From an uncultured Bacteroidales bacterium (GTDB lineage Bacteria; Bacteroidota; Bacteroidia; Bacteroidales; P3): DNA of 64,000 nucleotides. The notes below the pieces were generated by a model, which saw only the letters and a list, made by a program, of their open reading frames with translations, did not search any database and was not told the DNA's origin. This document shows positions 56,123 to 64,000 of this stretch, piece by piece. The stretch covers positions 16,454-80,453 of the forward strand of contig CAJTPR010000009.1 of assembly GCA_910578275.1 (NCBI GenBank), read 5' to 3'. Position 1 is the first letter of the stretch. Each line of letters opens with the position of its first letter. Made by a program: the position numbers and the translations under genes.

Positions 56123-57142
56123 TTAGTCGACCAGGACGTTCCAGTTGTGCTTGTCTTCCATCTCACCTTCCTGGATGGCACGCAATGCCTTGTACAGTTT
56201 GGTGGAGACGGGACCGGCTTCGGTACCGTTGCCCACCGCGAATTCCTTGCCCGAAGCCCGATCGACGATCTTGCTGATGGGCGAAATGACAGCGGCCGTA
56301 CCGCAGGCGCCGATTTCGTCGAACGTGGAAAGTTCTTCTTCGGCCACGGGACGACGTTCCACTTCCAAGCCCATGTCGGCGGCAATCTGCTGCAAGCTCA
56401 TGTTGGTAATGGAACGCAAGATGGAGTTGGAATCGGGCGTGATGTACTTGTTGCCCTTGATGGCGAAAAAGTTGGCAGGACCCGCTTCATCGATGTACTT
56501 GTGTTCCTTGGCATCCAGGAACAACACGGTGGAGAAGCCTTCTTCATGGGCACGTTCGCTGGCACGCAAGGACGCGGCATAGTTGCCACCCACCTTGAAG
56601 AGACCCGTTCCCAGAGGAGCCACGCGGTCGTAGTCCTTCACGATCTGCATGGGCACGGGCTTGAAGCCGGCCTTGAAATAAGGCCCCACGGGACCGCCGA
56701 ACACGACGAAAGTGTATTCCTTGGCAGGTTTCACGCCCACTTCGGCACCCGAACCGATCAACAACGGACGGATATAGAAAGAAGCGCCCGTTCCGTAGGG
56801 AGGAACGAATTTCTCGTTGAGTTTGACCACTTTCTTGCAAGCCTCGATGAAAAGCTCGGTGGGAACCGGCTGCATGAGGATGCCGTTGGCCGACAAGATA
56901 AGGCGCTTGGCGTTCTCATCCGGACGGAACATACGGATCTTGCCGTCCTTGCCGCGGAAAGCCTTCATGCCTTCAAACGCTTCCTGGCCATAGTGCAAGC
57001 AAGTGGCAGCCATGTGCAGGTTCAGCATTTCGTCCTGACGGACTTCCAGTTCGCTCCATTTGCCGTCTTTGTAGTAGGCACGCACGTTGTAGTCGGTCTT
57101 GAAATAACCGAACGGCAGGTTTTTCCAATCAATTTCGCTCAT
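56123..57142 (-). CDS. ilvE: Branched-chain amino acid aminotransferase
   Basis: The 339-residue class IV PLP enzyme interconverts leucine, isoleucine and valine with their keto acids. It has the FKVGGNYAAS motif that carries the PLP lysine, LHYGQEAFEGMKAF, and GTAAVISPI. It is of the BCAT II (eukaryote-like) type, as usual in Bacteroidota. A leftward TATCTTCG-like -7 box lies about 90 bases upstream. Confidence 0.95.
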   Translation of the reverse strand: MSEIDWKNLPFGYFKTDYNVRAYYKDGKWSELEVRQDEMLNLHMAATCLHYGQEAFEGMKAFRGKDGKIRMFRPDENAKRLILSANGILMQPVPTELFIEACKKVVKLNEKFVPPYGTGASFYIRPLLIGSGAEVGVKPAKEYTFVVFGGPVGPYFKAGFKPVPMQIVKDYDRVAPLGTGLFKVGGNYAASLRASERAHEEGFSTVLFLDAKEHKYIDEAGPANFFAIKGNKYITPDSNSILRSITNMSLQQIAADMGLEVERRPVAEEELSTFDEIGACGTAAVISPISKIVDRASGKEFAVGNGTEAGPVSTKLYKALRAIQEGEMEDKHNWNVLVD

Positions 57143-57258
57143 TGTCTTATGTATTTTTGATTTTGTGCATCATCCGATGGCGACTCGGCCATCATCGTTC
57201 ACGATAAACGCGTTTCCGAAGAAACGTGCGAAGATACGAATTATTTCGCCGTTCCCCC

Positions 57259-57990
57259 TCAGTCGCGGCGATTCATGTATATCATGATATAATACAGCAA
57301 GGTAGCCAAGCTCGACAAGGCCGCCACCACATAGGTGTAGGCCGCCGAACGCAAGGCGCTGCAAGCCATCGGATAAGTTTCGGGCGTGGTGATCCGCGCC
57401 GTGTCCAACCACGCCACCGCCCGACGGCTGGCATCGATTTCCACCGGCAAGGTCACGAAGGCGAACAAGGTGGTCAGCGCGAAAAGGCATATCCCGAACA
57501 GCAACAAGGAGGGAAAGGTTTCCACCAACAACACGCCCGCCAACAGCACCCACATGACGATACGGTCGCTATAGCTCACGATGGGAACCAAGGCCGAACG
57601 GAACTTCAACCACACATAGGCCCGGGCATGCTGCACGGCATGTCCGCATTCATGGGCGGCCACCGCAGCGGCGGCGATGCTGTTGCCGTAATAAACATCC
57701 TTGCTCAGGTTGACGGTATGCTTGGCGGGATTGTAATGATCGCTCAACATGCCCGGCACGCAAAGCACGCTCACGTCGGTGATGCCGTTGTCGCGAAGCA
57801 TGCGTTCGGCCACGTCCTTGCCCGTCAAGCCGTCGGGCAACGGCACCTTCGAATACTTCCTGAATTTGGCTTTCACGTTGGCCTGGACTATCAGTCCCAA
57901 TATCATCAAGCCGATAAAGATCAGCCAGGCGAAAGACATTCCTCCCGTCCCGCCTGTGCCGACATACGATTGCAAGATTATCATTTCCAT
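57259..57990 (-). CDS. YugP-type zinc metallopeptidase
   Basis: The 243-residue membrane protein has the zinc motif HECGH in AAAAVAAHECGHAVQHA and about four membrane segments (FAWLIFIGLMILGLIV; IVMWVLLAGVLLVE; ALTTLFAFVTL; VVAALSSLATLLYY). This is the neutral zinc metallopeptidase family PF04298. The substrate is unknown. Glycine-rich GTGGTGGM lies in the N-terminus. It is between ilvE and cysS, both leftward. Confidence 0.9.
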   Translation of the reverse strand: MEMIILQSYVGTGGTGGMSFAWLIFIGLMILGLIVQANVKAKFRKYSKVPLPDGLTGKDVAERMLRDNGITDVSVLCVPGMLSDHYNPAKHTVNLSKDVYYGNSIAAAAVAAHECGHAVQHARAYVWLKFRSALVPIVSYSDRIVMWVLLAGVLLVETFPSLLLFGICLFALTTLFAFVTLPVEIDASRRAVAWLDTARITTPETYPMACSALRSAAYTYVVAALSSLATLLYYIMIYMNRRD

Positions 57991-58074
57991 GTCATTTTAA
58001 AATTCGTTCCCAACAAAACCGCCCGTTCGAAGCGGCCTCCGCGTCCGGCTCGCCGCCCGGTACGGATTCGGAAG

Positions 58075-59574
58075 CTATTCCATCTTCCAAGTGGCGCCAT
58101 CCTTGCCGTCCATGACCGCGATGCCCAAGTCTTTCAACTTGTCGCGAATCAGGTCGGAGGTGGCGAAATCCTTTTCCGACTTGGCCTTGGCGCGGATACC
58201 GAGCAGTATTCCCATCAGGCCGTCCAGCTTCTTTTCCGACTTGTTTCCGCTCTCCACGGAACGCAAGCCCATCACCTCTTCCACGAAACGGCGATACAAA
58301 TTCCCTGCCGTTTCCACGTCCTGCGCCGTGAAGGCTGTCTTATTGTCAGCAGCGGAATTGACCATCTTCACCAAATCGAACAAATGGGCGATGAGCACGG
58401 GGGTGTTGAAGTCGTCGTCCATCGCCGCCTGGCACTTGGCCTCCAGTTCCTGCAAGAGTTCCTTTGCCTGCGAACCGGACGAGGGCCTTATCCTTTCCAA
58501 TGCCGGACGAACCTGCAAAAGCCGCTGCAATCCCTTTTCGGCCGAAATCAAGGCTTCGTTGCTGAAATCGAGCGTGCTACGGTAGTGCGCCTGCAAGATG
58601 AAGAAACGGATGGTCATCGGATCGAAAGCCTGCGTCAAGGCGGAATGGTTTCCGGTAAAGAACTCTTCGAGCGTGATGAAATTGCCCAACGACTTGCCCA
58701 TCTTCTGGCCGTTGATCGTGATCATGTTGTTGTGCAACCAGTAACGGCAAGGTTCGACGCCATAGGCCGCGTTCGACTGGGCGATTTCGGCTTCGTGGTG
58801 GGGAAACATCAAGTCCATGCCGCCGCCGTGGATATCGAACGGCTGGCCGAGATATTTGCGCGACATGGCCGTGCATTCGGTATGCCAGCCCGGAAAGCCG
58901 TCGCTCCAAGGCGAAGGCCAACGCATGATATGTCCGGGCTGTGCCTTTTTCCAAAGCGCGAAATCGGCGGGCGCATGCTTTTCGTCCTGGGAGGCCAGGT
59001 TGTCACGCGTGGTGGCCAGAAGATCGTCCAGCACGCGACCCGAAATCTTCCCGTAGGCGAACTTCTCGTTGTATTTGCGCACGTCGAAATAGACGGAACC
59101 GTTTTCCACGTAGGCCATTCCCGCCTCCAGGATCCGGCTGATGAGACTTATCTGTTCGATGATATGGCCCGAAGCCAGGGGCTCGATACCGGGACGTTCC
59201 ACGCCGAGCATGTCCATGAACGCATGGTAGCGGTTCGTGTAGAACTGCGCCACTTCCATAGGTTCGAGTTGTTCCAGGCGGGCCTTCTTGGCTATCTTGT
59301 CCTCTCCTTGGTCGGCATCATGTTCCAGGTGCCCCACGTCGGTGATGTTGCGGACATAACGTACCTTGTAGCCGAGATACTTCAAGTAACGGAAAACTAT
59401 ATCGAAGGTGACGGCCGAACGGGCGTGTCCCAGATGCGGATCGCCATACACGGTAGGCCCGCAGACATACATGCCCACCAAAGGCGCGTGAATCGGCTCA
59501 AAGGCTTCTTTCTTGCGCGTGAGCGTGTTGGTCACGCACAAATGATGTTGACGAATCGTTGTTTCCATTTCCAT
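58075..59574 (-). CDS. cysS: Cysteinyl-tRNA synthetase
   Basis: The 499-residue class I enzyme has HIGH motif HLGH (in GDPHLGHARS), KMSKS as KMGKSLGN, and zinc ligands in YVCGPTVYG, HTECTAM and the HHEAE region. The start is at 59574 (MEMETTIRQHH); METT at 59568 also fits. The longer ORF would begin beyond the promoter. tRNA-Cys, its substrate, is encoded in the same window. Confidence 0.95.
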   Translation of the reverse strand: MEMETTIRQHHLCVTNTLTRKKEAFEPIHAPLVGMYVCGPTVYGDPHLGHARSAVTFDIVFRYLKYLGYKVRYVRNITDVGHLEHDADQGEDKIAKKARLEQLEPMEVAQFYTNRYHAFMDMLGVERPGIEPLASGHIIEQISLISRILEAGMAYVENGSVYFDVRKYNEKFAYGKISGRVLDDLLATTRDNLASQDEKHAPADFALWKKAQPGHIMRWPSPWSDGFPGWHTECTAMSRKYLGQPFDIHGGGMDLMFPHHEAEIAQSNAAYGVEPCRYWLHNNMITINGQKMGKSLGNFITLEEFFTGNHSALTQAFDPMTIRFFILQAHYRSTLDFSNEALISAEKGLQRLLQVRPALERIRPSSGSQAKELLQELEAKCQAAMDDDFNTPVLIAHLFDLVKMVNSAADNKTAFTAQDVETAGNLYRRFVEEVMGLRSVESGNKSEKKLDGLMGILLGIRAKAKSEKDFATSDLIRDKLKDLGIAVMDGKDGATWKME

Positions 59575-59594
59575 TTCCTGATTGATGAAACCCC

Positions 59595-59602
59595 CAAATT
59601 TA
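59595..59602 (-). promoter_or_regulatory. -7 box of cysS, overlapping the permease stop codon
   Basis: Leftward TAAATTTG begins with the TAA stop of the LolE-like gene (59602-59600), so the promoter is built into the end of the upstream coding region. Confidence 0.55.
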
Positions 59603-60832
59603 TTCTTTTTCCGCCGGTTTTCCCGCAAAGACATTCACTTGACCGAGCGGGAGCGCCGAAGCGAACGTTCCCACGAGCAGGCCGATGCACAAGACAAGCA
59701 ACAAGTCTGACGGCTGCAACCAGACCGGATAGGCGTCGGTGATGTAATTTCCCGAACCGCCTCCCAATTTCACCCAGCCGGCCTTCTGCTGCCCCAAGGC
59801 CAGCAGGCTTCCCAAGAGCAAACCGGCTGCCGTACCCCAAAGGCACACCAGAAGACCGTTGAGGAAGAACACGCGCCTCAGTTTCCCCTTGCCCAATCCC
59901 ATGCTCGCCAGAATGGCCACGTCGCGACGTTTCTCGTACATGAGCAACATCTGGTCGGCCACCATCGTGAACGTGGCTATCAGCATCACGAACGCGAATA
60001 CGGCAACCACGATCAACTTTTCGACCTTCATGCTCTTGAACATGGCCTGCTGTTGTTCCATGCGGTCCTTTACCGTAAAACCGTCGCCCAGTTCCTCCCT
60101 TATCCGTTTCTTCACGTCTTTGAGGGCGTAACCCGGTTCCACCTTCGTTTCGATGGCCGAAAGGGCGTTTTCGGACTTGAACATCCGCCGTGCCAAGTCC
60201 AGATGACAGAAGACGTACTGGTTGTCGTATTCGGGTATGGTGCTGAAAAGCCCCGAAGCGTAGACCGGAAAGGAACACACCGCCTGCTGCATGGCAAAAG
60301 GCCCGTTCAACAGGTTGCCGTCTACCACGTACAGACGGCAGGCTTCGCCCTGTCCGGGCGCAACCCGCAACTGGTCATAGACTCCGCCGCCCATGACCAC
60401 GAAAGCCGCATGCTCGTCATGGCTCAAATCGAAAGAACCCGAATAGACCTGCGCCCTTATGTCCGAAACCATGCCGAAAGCCGAATCCACGCCCTTGAGG
60501 CGTATCATGACGTTTTGTTCTCCGCAAGCCAGCAAGGCCTGGTCCTGCAGCACGCAGGAAACCGCCTGAACGCCTTCCAGCCGCGCCAATCGCTCCGAAA
60601 GGCCGGCATCCTCGAAATACTTGCCCTTCACCGCTTCTATCTTGAGGTCGGCATCCATGTTCCAGAAACGCTCCGCCACGAAACGGTTCATCCCGTTCAT
60701 CACCGACAAGATGAGCACCATCGCCGCCGTGCTCACGGCTATGCCCAACACCGCCACCTTGCCGATAATCGCGACCAAGGCCGACTTCTTGGACGAAAAA
60801 TAACGTCTTGCTATGAAAAGGGGAAGTTTCAC
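59600..60832 (-). CDS. LolE/FtsX-type lipoprotein-releasing permease
   Basis: The 410-residue inner-membrane protein has an N-terminal membrane segment (LVAIIGKVAVLGIAVSTAAMVLILSVMNGMN), a large periplasmic domain, and three C-terminal segments with the FtsX domain (EKLIVVAVFAFVMLIATF). It belongs to the LolCE family that extracts lipoproteins for transport to the outer membrane; its ATPase LolD is not here. It starts with GTG at 60832; no in-frame ATG is available nearby. An AAAGGA lies 9 bases upstream. rbfA is 13 bases before. Confidence 0.87.
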   Translation of the reverse strand: MKLPLFIARRYFSSKKSALVAIIGKVAVLGIAVSTAAMVLILSVMNGMNRFVAERFWNMDADLKIEAVKGKYFEDAGLSERLARLEGVQAVSCVLQDQALLACGEQNVMIRLKGVDSAFGMVSDIRAQVYSGSFDLSHDEHAAFVVMGGGVYDQLRVAPGQGEACRLYVVDGNLLNGPFAMQQAVCSFPVYASGLFSTIPEYDNQYVFCHLDLARRMFKSENALSAIETKVEPGYALKDVKKRIREELGDGFTVKDRMEQQQAMFKSMKVEKLIVVAVFAFVMLIATFTMVADQMLLMYEKRRDVAILASMGLGKGKLRRVFFLNGLLVCLWGTAAGLLLGSLLALGQQKAGWVKLGGGSGNYITDAYPVWLQPSDLLLVLCIGLLVGTFASALPLGQVNVFAGKPAEKE

Positions 60833-60845
60833 GACATCCGGTCCT

Positions 60846-61190
60846 TTATTCCTTGCCGCCCAGCAATTCCTCGATGCGTTCCATCCTGTCCAGCGAATCG
60901 TCGATAAAGAATTCCAGCCGGGGCACGATGCGCAACTGCCAACGAATCCGCTGTCCCAGCAGCCCGCGGATCTCGGCGGTCTTTTCCTTCACTTTCTTCA
61001 ACGTGGCGGTCTTGTCCTTGTCGGGAAAAAGGCTCAGGTTGACCCGCGCCACCGACAAGTCCGGCGTCATGCGCACGAATGTCACCGTCATCATGATTCC
61101 CGGGAAACAAGGCTGCATCTCGCGCCTGAATATCTCGCCCAGCTCCTTTTGCAAAAGCCGGTTCACCTTTTGTTGTCTGTTCGTGTCCAT
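60846..61190 (-). CDS. rbfA: Ribosome-binding factor A
   Basis: The 114-residue KH-fold protein starts at 61190 (MDTNRQQKVNRLLQKEL). It has the RLLQKELGEIF and VARVNLSLFPD segments. It helps late maturation of the 30S subunit. The C-terminal RIEELLGGKE is normal. A leftward -7 box TATATTTG (61215-61208) precedes it. It heads a leftward unit with the LolE-like permease. Confidence 0.92.
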   Translation of the reverse strand: MDTNRQQKVNRLLQKELGEIFRREMQPCFPGIMMTVTFVRMTPDLSVARVNLSLFPDKDKTATLKKVKEKTAEIRGLLGQRIRWQLRIVPRLEFFIDDSLDRMERIEELLGGKE

Positions 61191-61207
61191 AGCATGCATA
61201 TTGCTTG

Positions 61208-61215
61208 CAAATATA
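61208..61215 (-). promoter_or_regulatory. -7 box of rbfA
   Basis: Leftward TATATTTG fits TAnnTTTG, 18 bases before the ATG at 61190. Confidence 0.5.
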
Positions 61216-61310
61216 GGGTTTAAAAATTACCTTTACACGTTCGCATCCCGCATCGGGACCGACCGGATCGCCAACAAATCCTTTCTGAACCTGAAATCCA
61301 AAAAAGAATC

Positions 61311-62009
61311 ATGAAAAGAAACAAAATCTTATTCGGAACGATAGCCGCATTCGCGCTCTGCCTGCTGCCCGCACAGGCCGGACAACCGCCCATGATCGAA
61401 GTGACCGGAACGTCGAGCATCAGCATCGTGCCCGACCTGATCACCGTCACAATCGGCATGGAGGAATACTACCGGCGCAAGGGCGACGGCGACAGCGTGG
61501 TCGTGAAGTTGTCCGAAATCGAGAAGCAGGTACGCAAGGTGTTGGCTTCGGCCAAGGTGCCCGACTCCCTGACAAGGGTTTCCGACATAGGCAACCTCTC
61601 CTATCGCACGCTTTCAAGTAACTTCCTCATGGCAAAAAAGATAGACGTCGTCCTGACCGGTTTCCGCCAATTGGAAATCCTTTCCGAAAAGATGGGACTG
61701 GAGGGGATCAACAGTTTCCAGATAAGCAGCCTCAACAACAGCGACATGGCCCGATACAACCGGCAAGGGCTGAAAGAGGCCCTGGACGCGGCAAGGAGCA
61801 AGGCCGAATTCATCGCCGGCAACGAGAACCTGAAAATCGTCATGCCGTATGAAATCGTGGAAAACGGCATGGACTACTATGATCCGCCGCGCCTGATGAT
61901 GAAAAGCGCCGTCTTCGACGCCGCCAACGGAGGCGGCATGGAATCCATGCGCCGTATCGTGCGCCGTTACAGCGTGCGGGTACGGTACATGGCGGAAAAA
62001 GGAGAATAG
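61311..62009 (+). CDS. SIMPL-domain (DUF541) secreted protein
   Basis: The 232-residue protein has a signal peptide (to about LLPAQAG) and one SIMPL domain (MIEVTGTSSISIVPDLITVTIGM to RRYSVRVRYMAEKG). SIMPL proteins form barrel oligomers in the periplasm; in other bacteria some help against oxidative stress. A near-consensus TACCTTTA lies at 61228-61235. No partner gene is adjacent. Confidence 0.88.
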   Translation: MKRNKILFGTIAAFALCLLPAQAGQPPMIEVTGTSSISIVPDLITVTIGMEEYYRRKGDGDSVVVKLSEIEKQVRKVLASAKVPDSLTRVSDIGNLSYRTLSSNFLMAKKIDVVLTGFRQLEILSEKMGLEGINSFQISSLNNSDMARYNRQGLKEALDAARSKAEFIAGNENLKIVMPYEIVENGMDYYDPPRLMMKSAVFDAANGGGMESMRRIVRRYSVRVRYMAEKGE

Positions 62010-62301
62010 GCGAGATTTCCCGCCACAAAGACAGGCACCGTACCTGCCGGTTCCACCCCCATGACCGCCGCACCTCGAGCGGAATGCGGTTTGATGCACG
62101 GCGGATATCCAAGTCCATTCCGATCCGAAACCATTTCCCGCTATTGCCGGACACAGGATGTGCGGCATGATGATAGCCGAAAACGAAAAAACCAGGCCGG
62201 AAATATCGTTGCCGAACAAAAAAGCGGGCCTGCCGGAATATCCGGCAGGCCCGCAAATCTATCGACCAGACACGTCCTCACGCGCCCGGGCGGCAATCAG
62301 A
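62010..62301. other. Intergenic region with terminator hairpin
   Basis: No gene is seen. It contains the hairpin at 62218-62254 that ends the leftward lipoprotein transcript. Confidence 0.6.
62218..62254 (-). terminator. Terminator of the 62302-63048 lipoprotein gene
   Basis: A perfect 14-bp stem GCGGGCCTGCCGGA-ATA-TCCGGCAGGCCCGC (62224-62254). Read leftward it is followed by TTTTTT. On the rightward strand it has no T run. Confidence 0.8.
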
Positions 62302-63048
62302 CTAATTCAGCCCCAACCGCACCAGTTCGCGATATTCTTCGCCCGTGCAGGTGTAGATGTGGTAGGAGGTCTTAAAGTAGTCGAGCATCTCTTGATACTT
62401 ACGTTTATCCAACAGGCTCTGGAGGTAGGCGCGGTTGGCACGCATCTGACTGTTGGGAACATAACCCAATGTGTCATATCCGATATAATGGAAGCCGACA
62501 AACTCGTCAAAATCCGCCTCGGTCGAAGTTACAGGGTCGTAATATTGTTTTTCTTCGCCAGCCCCACACACCACCCCATTCTCAGCACAGGCATCATACG
62601 CGGCGCAGAAAACAAAATTCTCCATGCAGACTACGTAACCGAGGTACTCCGTACCATCCACACCTCCCACAAACTCTCCGTCAACGGTATTTTTTTTCAT
62701 CCAATTAATAACGGCATCGTTGGTGAATGAAAATGTGTGGTTGATTGTATCACGTTGGTAAAATTCAGGGGTCCAGGAATCCGTAAAGGTCACGTTTGTA
62801 GGCCCATTAAAAATAAAATCCCCCAGTCCGTAATTTACCAGCATGCCGTTATAGCCGTACATGTAACGCGACAGTTCATGCACAGCCGCGCTGTCCCCCA
62901 CCACATCCACCGCCTTGGCCTGCGGTTTGCCGTTGATGTCCATTCTGCACAGGGCATAGACAAGAATATCTGATCTTTGTTCTCTTTCATCTTTATTGCA
63001 GGCCACCGCCAGCATGGCGGCCGCGAGAATGAAAATGATCTTTTTCAT
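62302..63048 (-). CDS. Lipoprotein of unknown function
   Basis: The 248-residue protein has a lipobox LAVAC near residue 17. I recognise no family. It has several cysteines (FCAAYDACAENGVVCGAG) and a stretch that is tyrosine-rich (DFKTSYHIYTC at the C-terminus). Its base composition is lower in GC than the neighbours, so it may be recently acquired or part of the element border. TAACTTTG leftward (63074-63067) is its promoter; a terminator follows. Confidence 0.6.
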   Translation of the reverse strand: MKKIIFILAAAMLAVACNKDEREQRSDILVYALCRMDINGKPQAKAVDVVGDSAAVHELSRYMYGYNGMLVNYGLGDFIFNGPTNVTFTDSWTPEFYQRDTINHTFSFTNDAVINWMKKNTVDGEFVGGVDGTEYLGYVVCMENFVFCAAYDACAENGVVCGAGEEKQYYDPVTSTEADFDEFVGFHYIGYDTLGYVPNSQMRANRAYLQSLLDKRKYQEMLDYFKTSYHIYTCTGEEYRELVRLGLN

Positions 63049-63066
63049 ACCTCATGGATTTTTGTA

Positions 63067-63074
63067 CAAAGTTA
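63067..63074 (-). promoter_or_regulatory. -7 box of the lipoprotein gene
   Basis: Leftward TAACTTTG, 19 bases before the start at 63048. It overlaps nothing but the end of the short remnant ORF upstream. Confidence 0.6.
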
Positions 63075-63075
63075 A

Positions 63076-63294
63076 CTAATTCAACTCAACTATGACTATA
63101 CGAGGCGCGAAATCTGAAAGTTCTGCCTTTCCACCGTTATCCCGATAGACGATATACGTTGCAGAACCTCCAGACACAAATGTATCATAGCATTCTATCA
63201 TATGTCCTAAACCGGCTATGCCGATGATAAAATAAACACATAGCGAAATAGTAAATTTGAGAAAAGCGTAGCGAATGTACTGGAACAGCGTTCG
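63076..63294 (-). pseudogene. Possible remnant or truncated small gene
   Basis: A leftward frame is open for 72 codons with no ATG near its upstream end; the first ATG is at 63201 (41 residues). It reads as one hydrophobic segment (FTISLCVYFIIGIAGLG), then SGGSATYIVYRDNGG and APRIVIVELN. It looks like the C-terminal end of a gene cut off at the element border. It may be chance. Confidence 0.3.
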
Positions 63295-63444
63295 TTATGC
63301 TATATTTTTCTCTCGGCAAAAAGCCAAAGAAAACCATAATATAGACAAATGACGCAAAAGTTCAGTTACCACATCATTACCCGTGTGATGATGCAATTTT
63401 TTTGCGAAACCTAAATTTTGCATCGTTTGGCTTCATTTGTCGTA

Positions 63445-63475
63445 TCTGTCGGTAACTCACTATAAACTAATTTTG
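63445..63475 (+). promoter_or_regulatory. Promoter of the integrase
   Basis: TAATTTTG at 63468-63475 fits the -7 consensus; TCTG at 63445-63448 with a 19-base spacer is a weak -33. The start follows at 63498. Confidence 0.6.
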
Positions 63476-63497
63476 TAACCAAAAAAATGAGTGAGTT

Positions 63498-64000
63498 ATG
63501 AGAAGTACTTTTAAGGTCTTGTTCTATGTAAAGAAAGGCAGTGAGAAACCCAACGGCAACCTGCCTTTAATGTGCCGCCTTACGGTGGACGGAGAGATTA
63601 AACAGTTCAGTTGCAAGATGGATGTTCCCTTGCGGCTGTGGGATGTGAAGAACAACCGTGCTTCGGGCAAAAGTGTCGAAGCGCAGCGAATCAACATTAC
63701 CGTTGATAAAATCCGAGTAGAAGTAAACCGTCGCTATCAGGAACTGATGCAGACGGACGGATATGTTACTGCCGCCAAACTCAAGGATGCCTATCTCGGT
63801 ATCGGTGTCAAGCAGGAAACCCTGCTAAAACTCTTCGAGCAACACAACACCGAGTTTTCCAAGAAAGTGGGACACAGCAGAGCAAAGGGAACGTTCCAGC
63901 GTTATGTGACCGTTTGTAAGCACATCCGTGAGTTCCTGTCCCATACCTACAAGCGTGAGGATATTCCGCTGAAAGAATTGAACCTCACATTCATCAACGA
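63498..64000 (+). CDS. Tyrosine recombinase of a conjugative or mobilisable transposon (5' part)
   Basis: The first 167 residues are in the window. MRSTFKVLFYVKKGSEK, then CRLTVDGEIKQFSCKMDVP, LWDVKNNRASGKS, and a SAM-like core (about 110-167: KLFEQHNTEFSKKVG, GTFQRYVTVCKHIREFL) are typical of CTnDOT-family integrases of Bacteroides. The catalytic RHRY part lies beyond the window. Arm-binding and core-binding domains are intact. It marks the left edge of an integrative element whose cargo lies outside. Confidence 0.92.
   Translation, partial: MRSTFKVLFYVKKGSEKPNGNLPLMCRLTVDGEIKQFSCKMDVPLRLWDVKNNRASGKSVEAQRINITVDKIRVEVNRRYQELMQTDGYVTAAKLKDAYLGIGVKQETLLKLFEQHNTEFSKKVGHSRAKGTFQRYVTVCKHIREFLSHTYKREDIPLKELNLTFIN

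Larger units (their letters stand above)
63049..63497. other. AT-rich element border with inverted repeats
   Basis: About 450 bases with no sure gene. They hold the lipoprotein promoter, the remnant ORF, several inverted repeats (63265-63301; AAGCCAAA/TTTGGCTT; GACAAATGA/TCATTTGTC) and the integrase promoter. This fits the att end and integrase-binding region of an integrative element. Confidence 0.5.

Noticed and set aside
62737..62973. Rightward 78-codon frame opposite the lipoprotein
   Set aside because: Antisense shadow of the lipoprotein, which has a signal peptide, promoter and terminator of its own.

Overview
The window looks like a chromosomal segment of a GC-rich member of the Bacteroidales (Bacteroidota). 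Evidence: most genes lack a Shine-Dalgarno sequence; TAnnTTTG -7 boxes recur in front of genes, four of them with a TTTG -33 box about 19-20 bases upstream; two type IX secretion genes (porU, porZ) are present; a 29-residue AURKAIP1/COX24-type ribosomal protein and the Bacteroidota forms of TamB, LepB, SerA and DUF5689 proteins occur. I cannot name the genus. The GC-rich composition argues against Bacteroides itself and would fit an Alistipes/Rikenellaceae-like or other GC-rich lineage, but that is a guess.

Layout. 1-400: start of an FKBP/SlyD isomerase and a tiny ribosomal protein, divergently transcribed. 489-9366: one long rightward cluster for envelope biogenesis (flippase, dut, sugar nucleotidyltransferase, TPR protein, DUF4292 lipoprotein, EnvC-like amidase activator, LOG protein, thioredoxin-like protein), joined by short gaps and overlaps. 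9422-12465: recO and porZ, leftward. 12525-17349: CPBP protease, tRNA-Leu and tRNA-Lys, then tig-clpP-lepB. 17354-26703: tamB, tsaD and porU. 26713-31242: miaB, rpsU, tRNA-Cys, a YqeY-like protein, ispG and surE. 31409-35037: carboxynorspermidine dehydrogenase and the serine genes serC-serA. 35547-44567: a TonB-dependent receptor with two DUF5689 lipoproteins, recQ overlapping them, a membrane protein, and an RsmI-NUDIX fusion. 44733-47476: pnp and rpsO, leftward. 47612-56048: phoH, an exported hypothetical protein, an M23 peptidase, guaA, a LysM protein and a secreted protein. 56123-61190: ilvE, a YugP-type protease, cysS, a LolE-like permease and rbfA, leftward. 61311-63048: a SIMPL protein and a lipoprotein. 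From about 63050 the sequence becomes AT-rich and ends in a CTnDOT-type tyrosine integrase: this is the edge of an integrative element.

How it fits together. The window is mostly housekeeping, dominated by envelope assembly (LepB, TamB, PorU/PorZ, LolE-like permease, peptidoglycan hydrolase regulators) and by translation and RNA functions. The least explained parts are the TonB/DUF5689 locus, whose second lipoprotein has a near-perfect Shine-Dalgarno sequence unlike almost all its neighbours; the RsmI-NUDIX fusion; an IspG that seems to have lost most of the A* domain; the rpsU leader that can pair with the 16S tail; and the integrase border. No CRISPR array, rRNA operon or defence island is visible.
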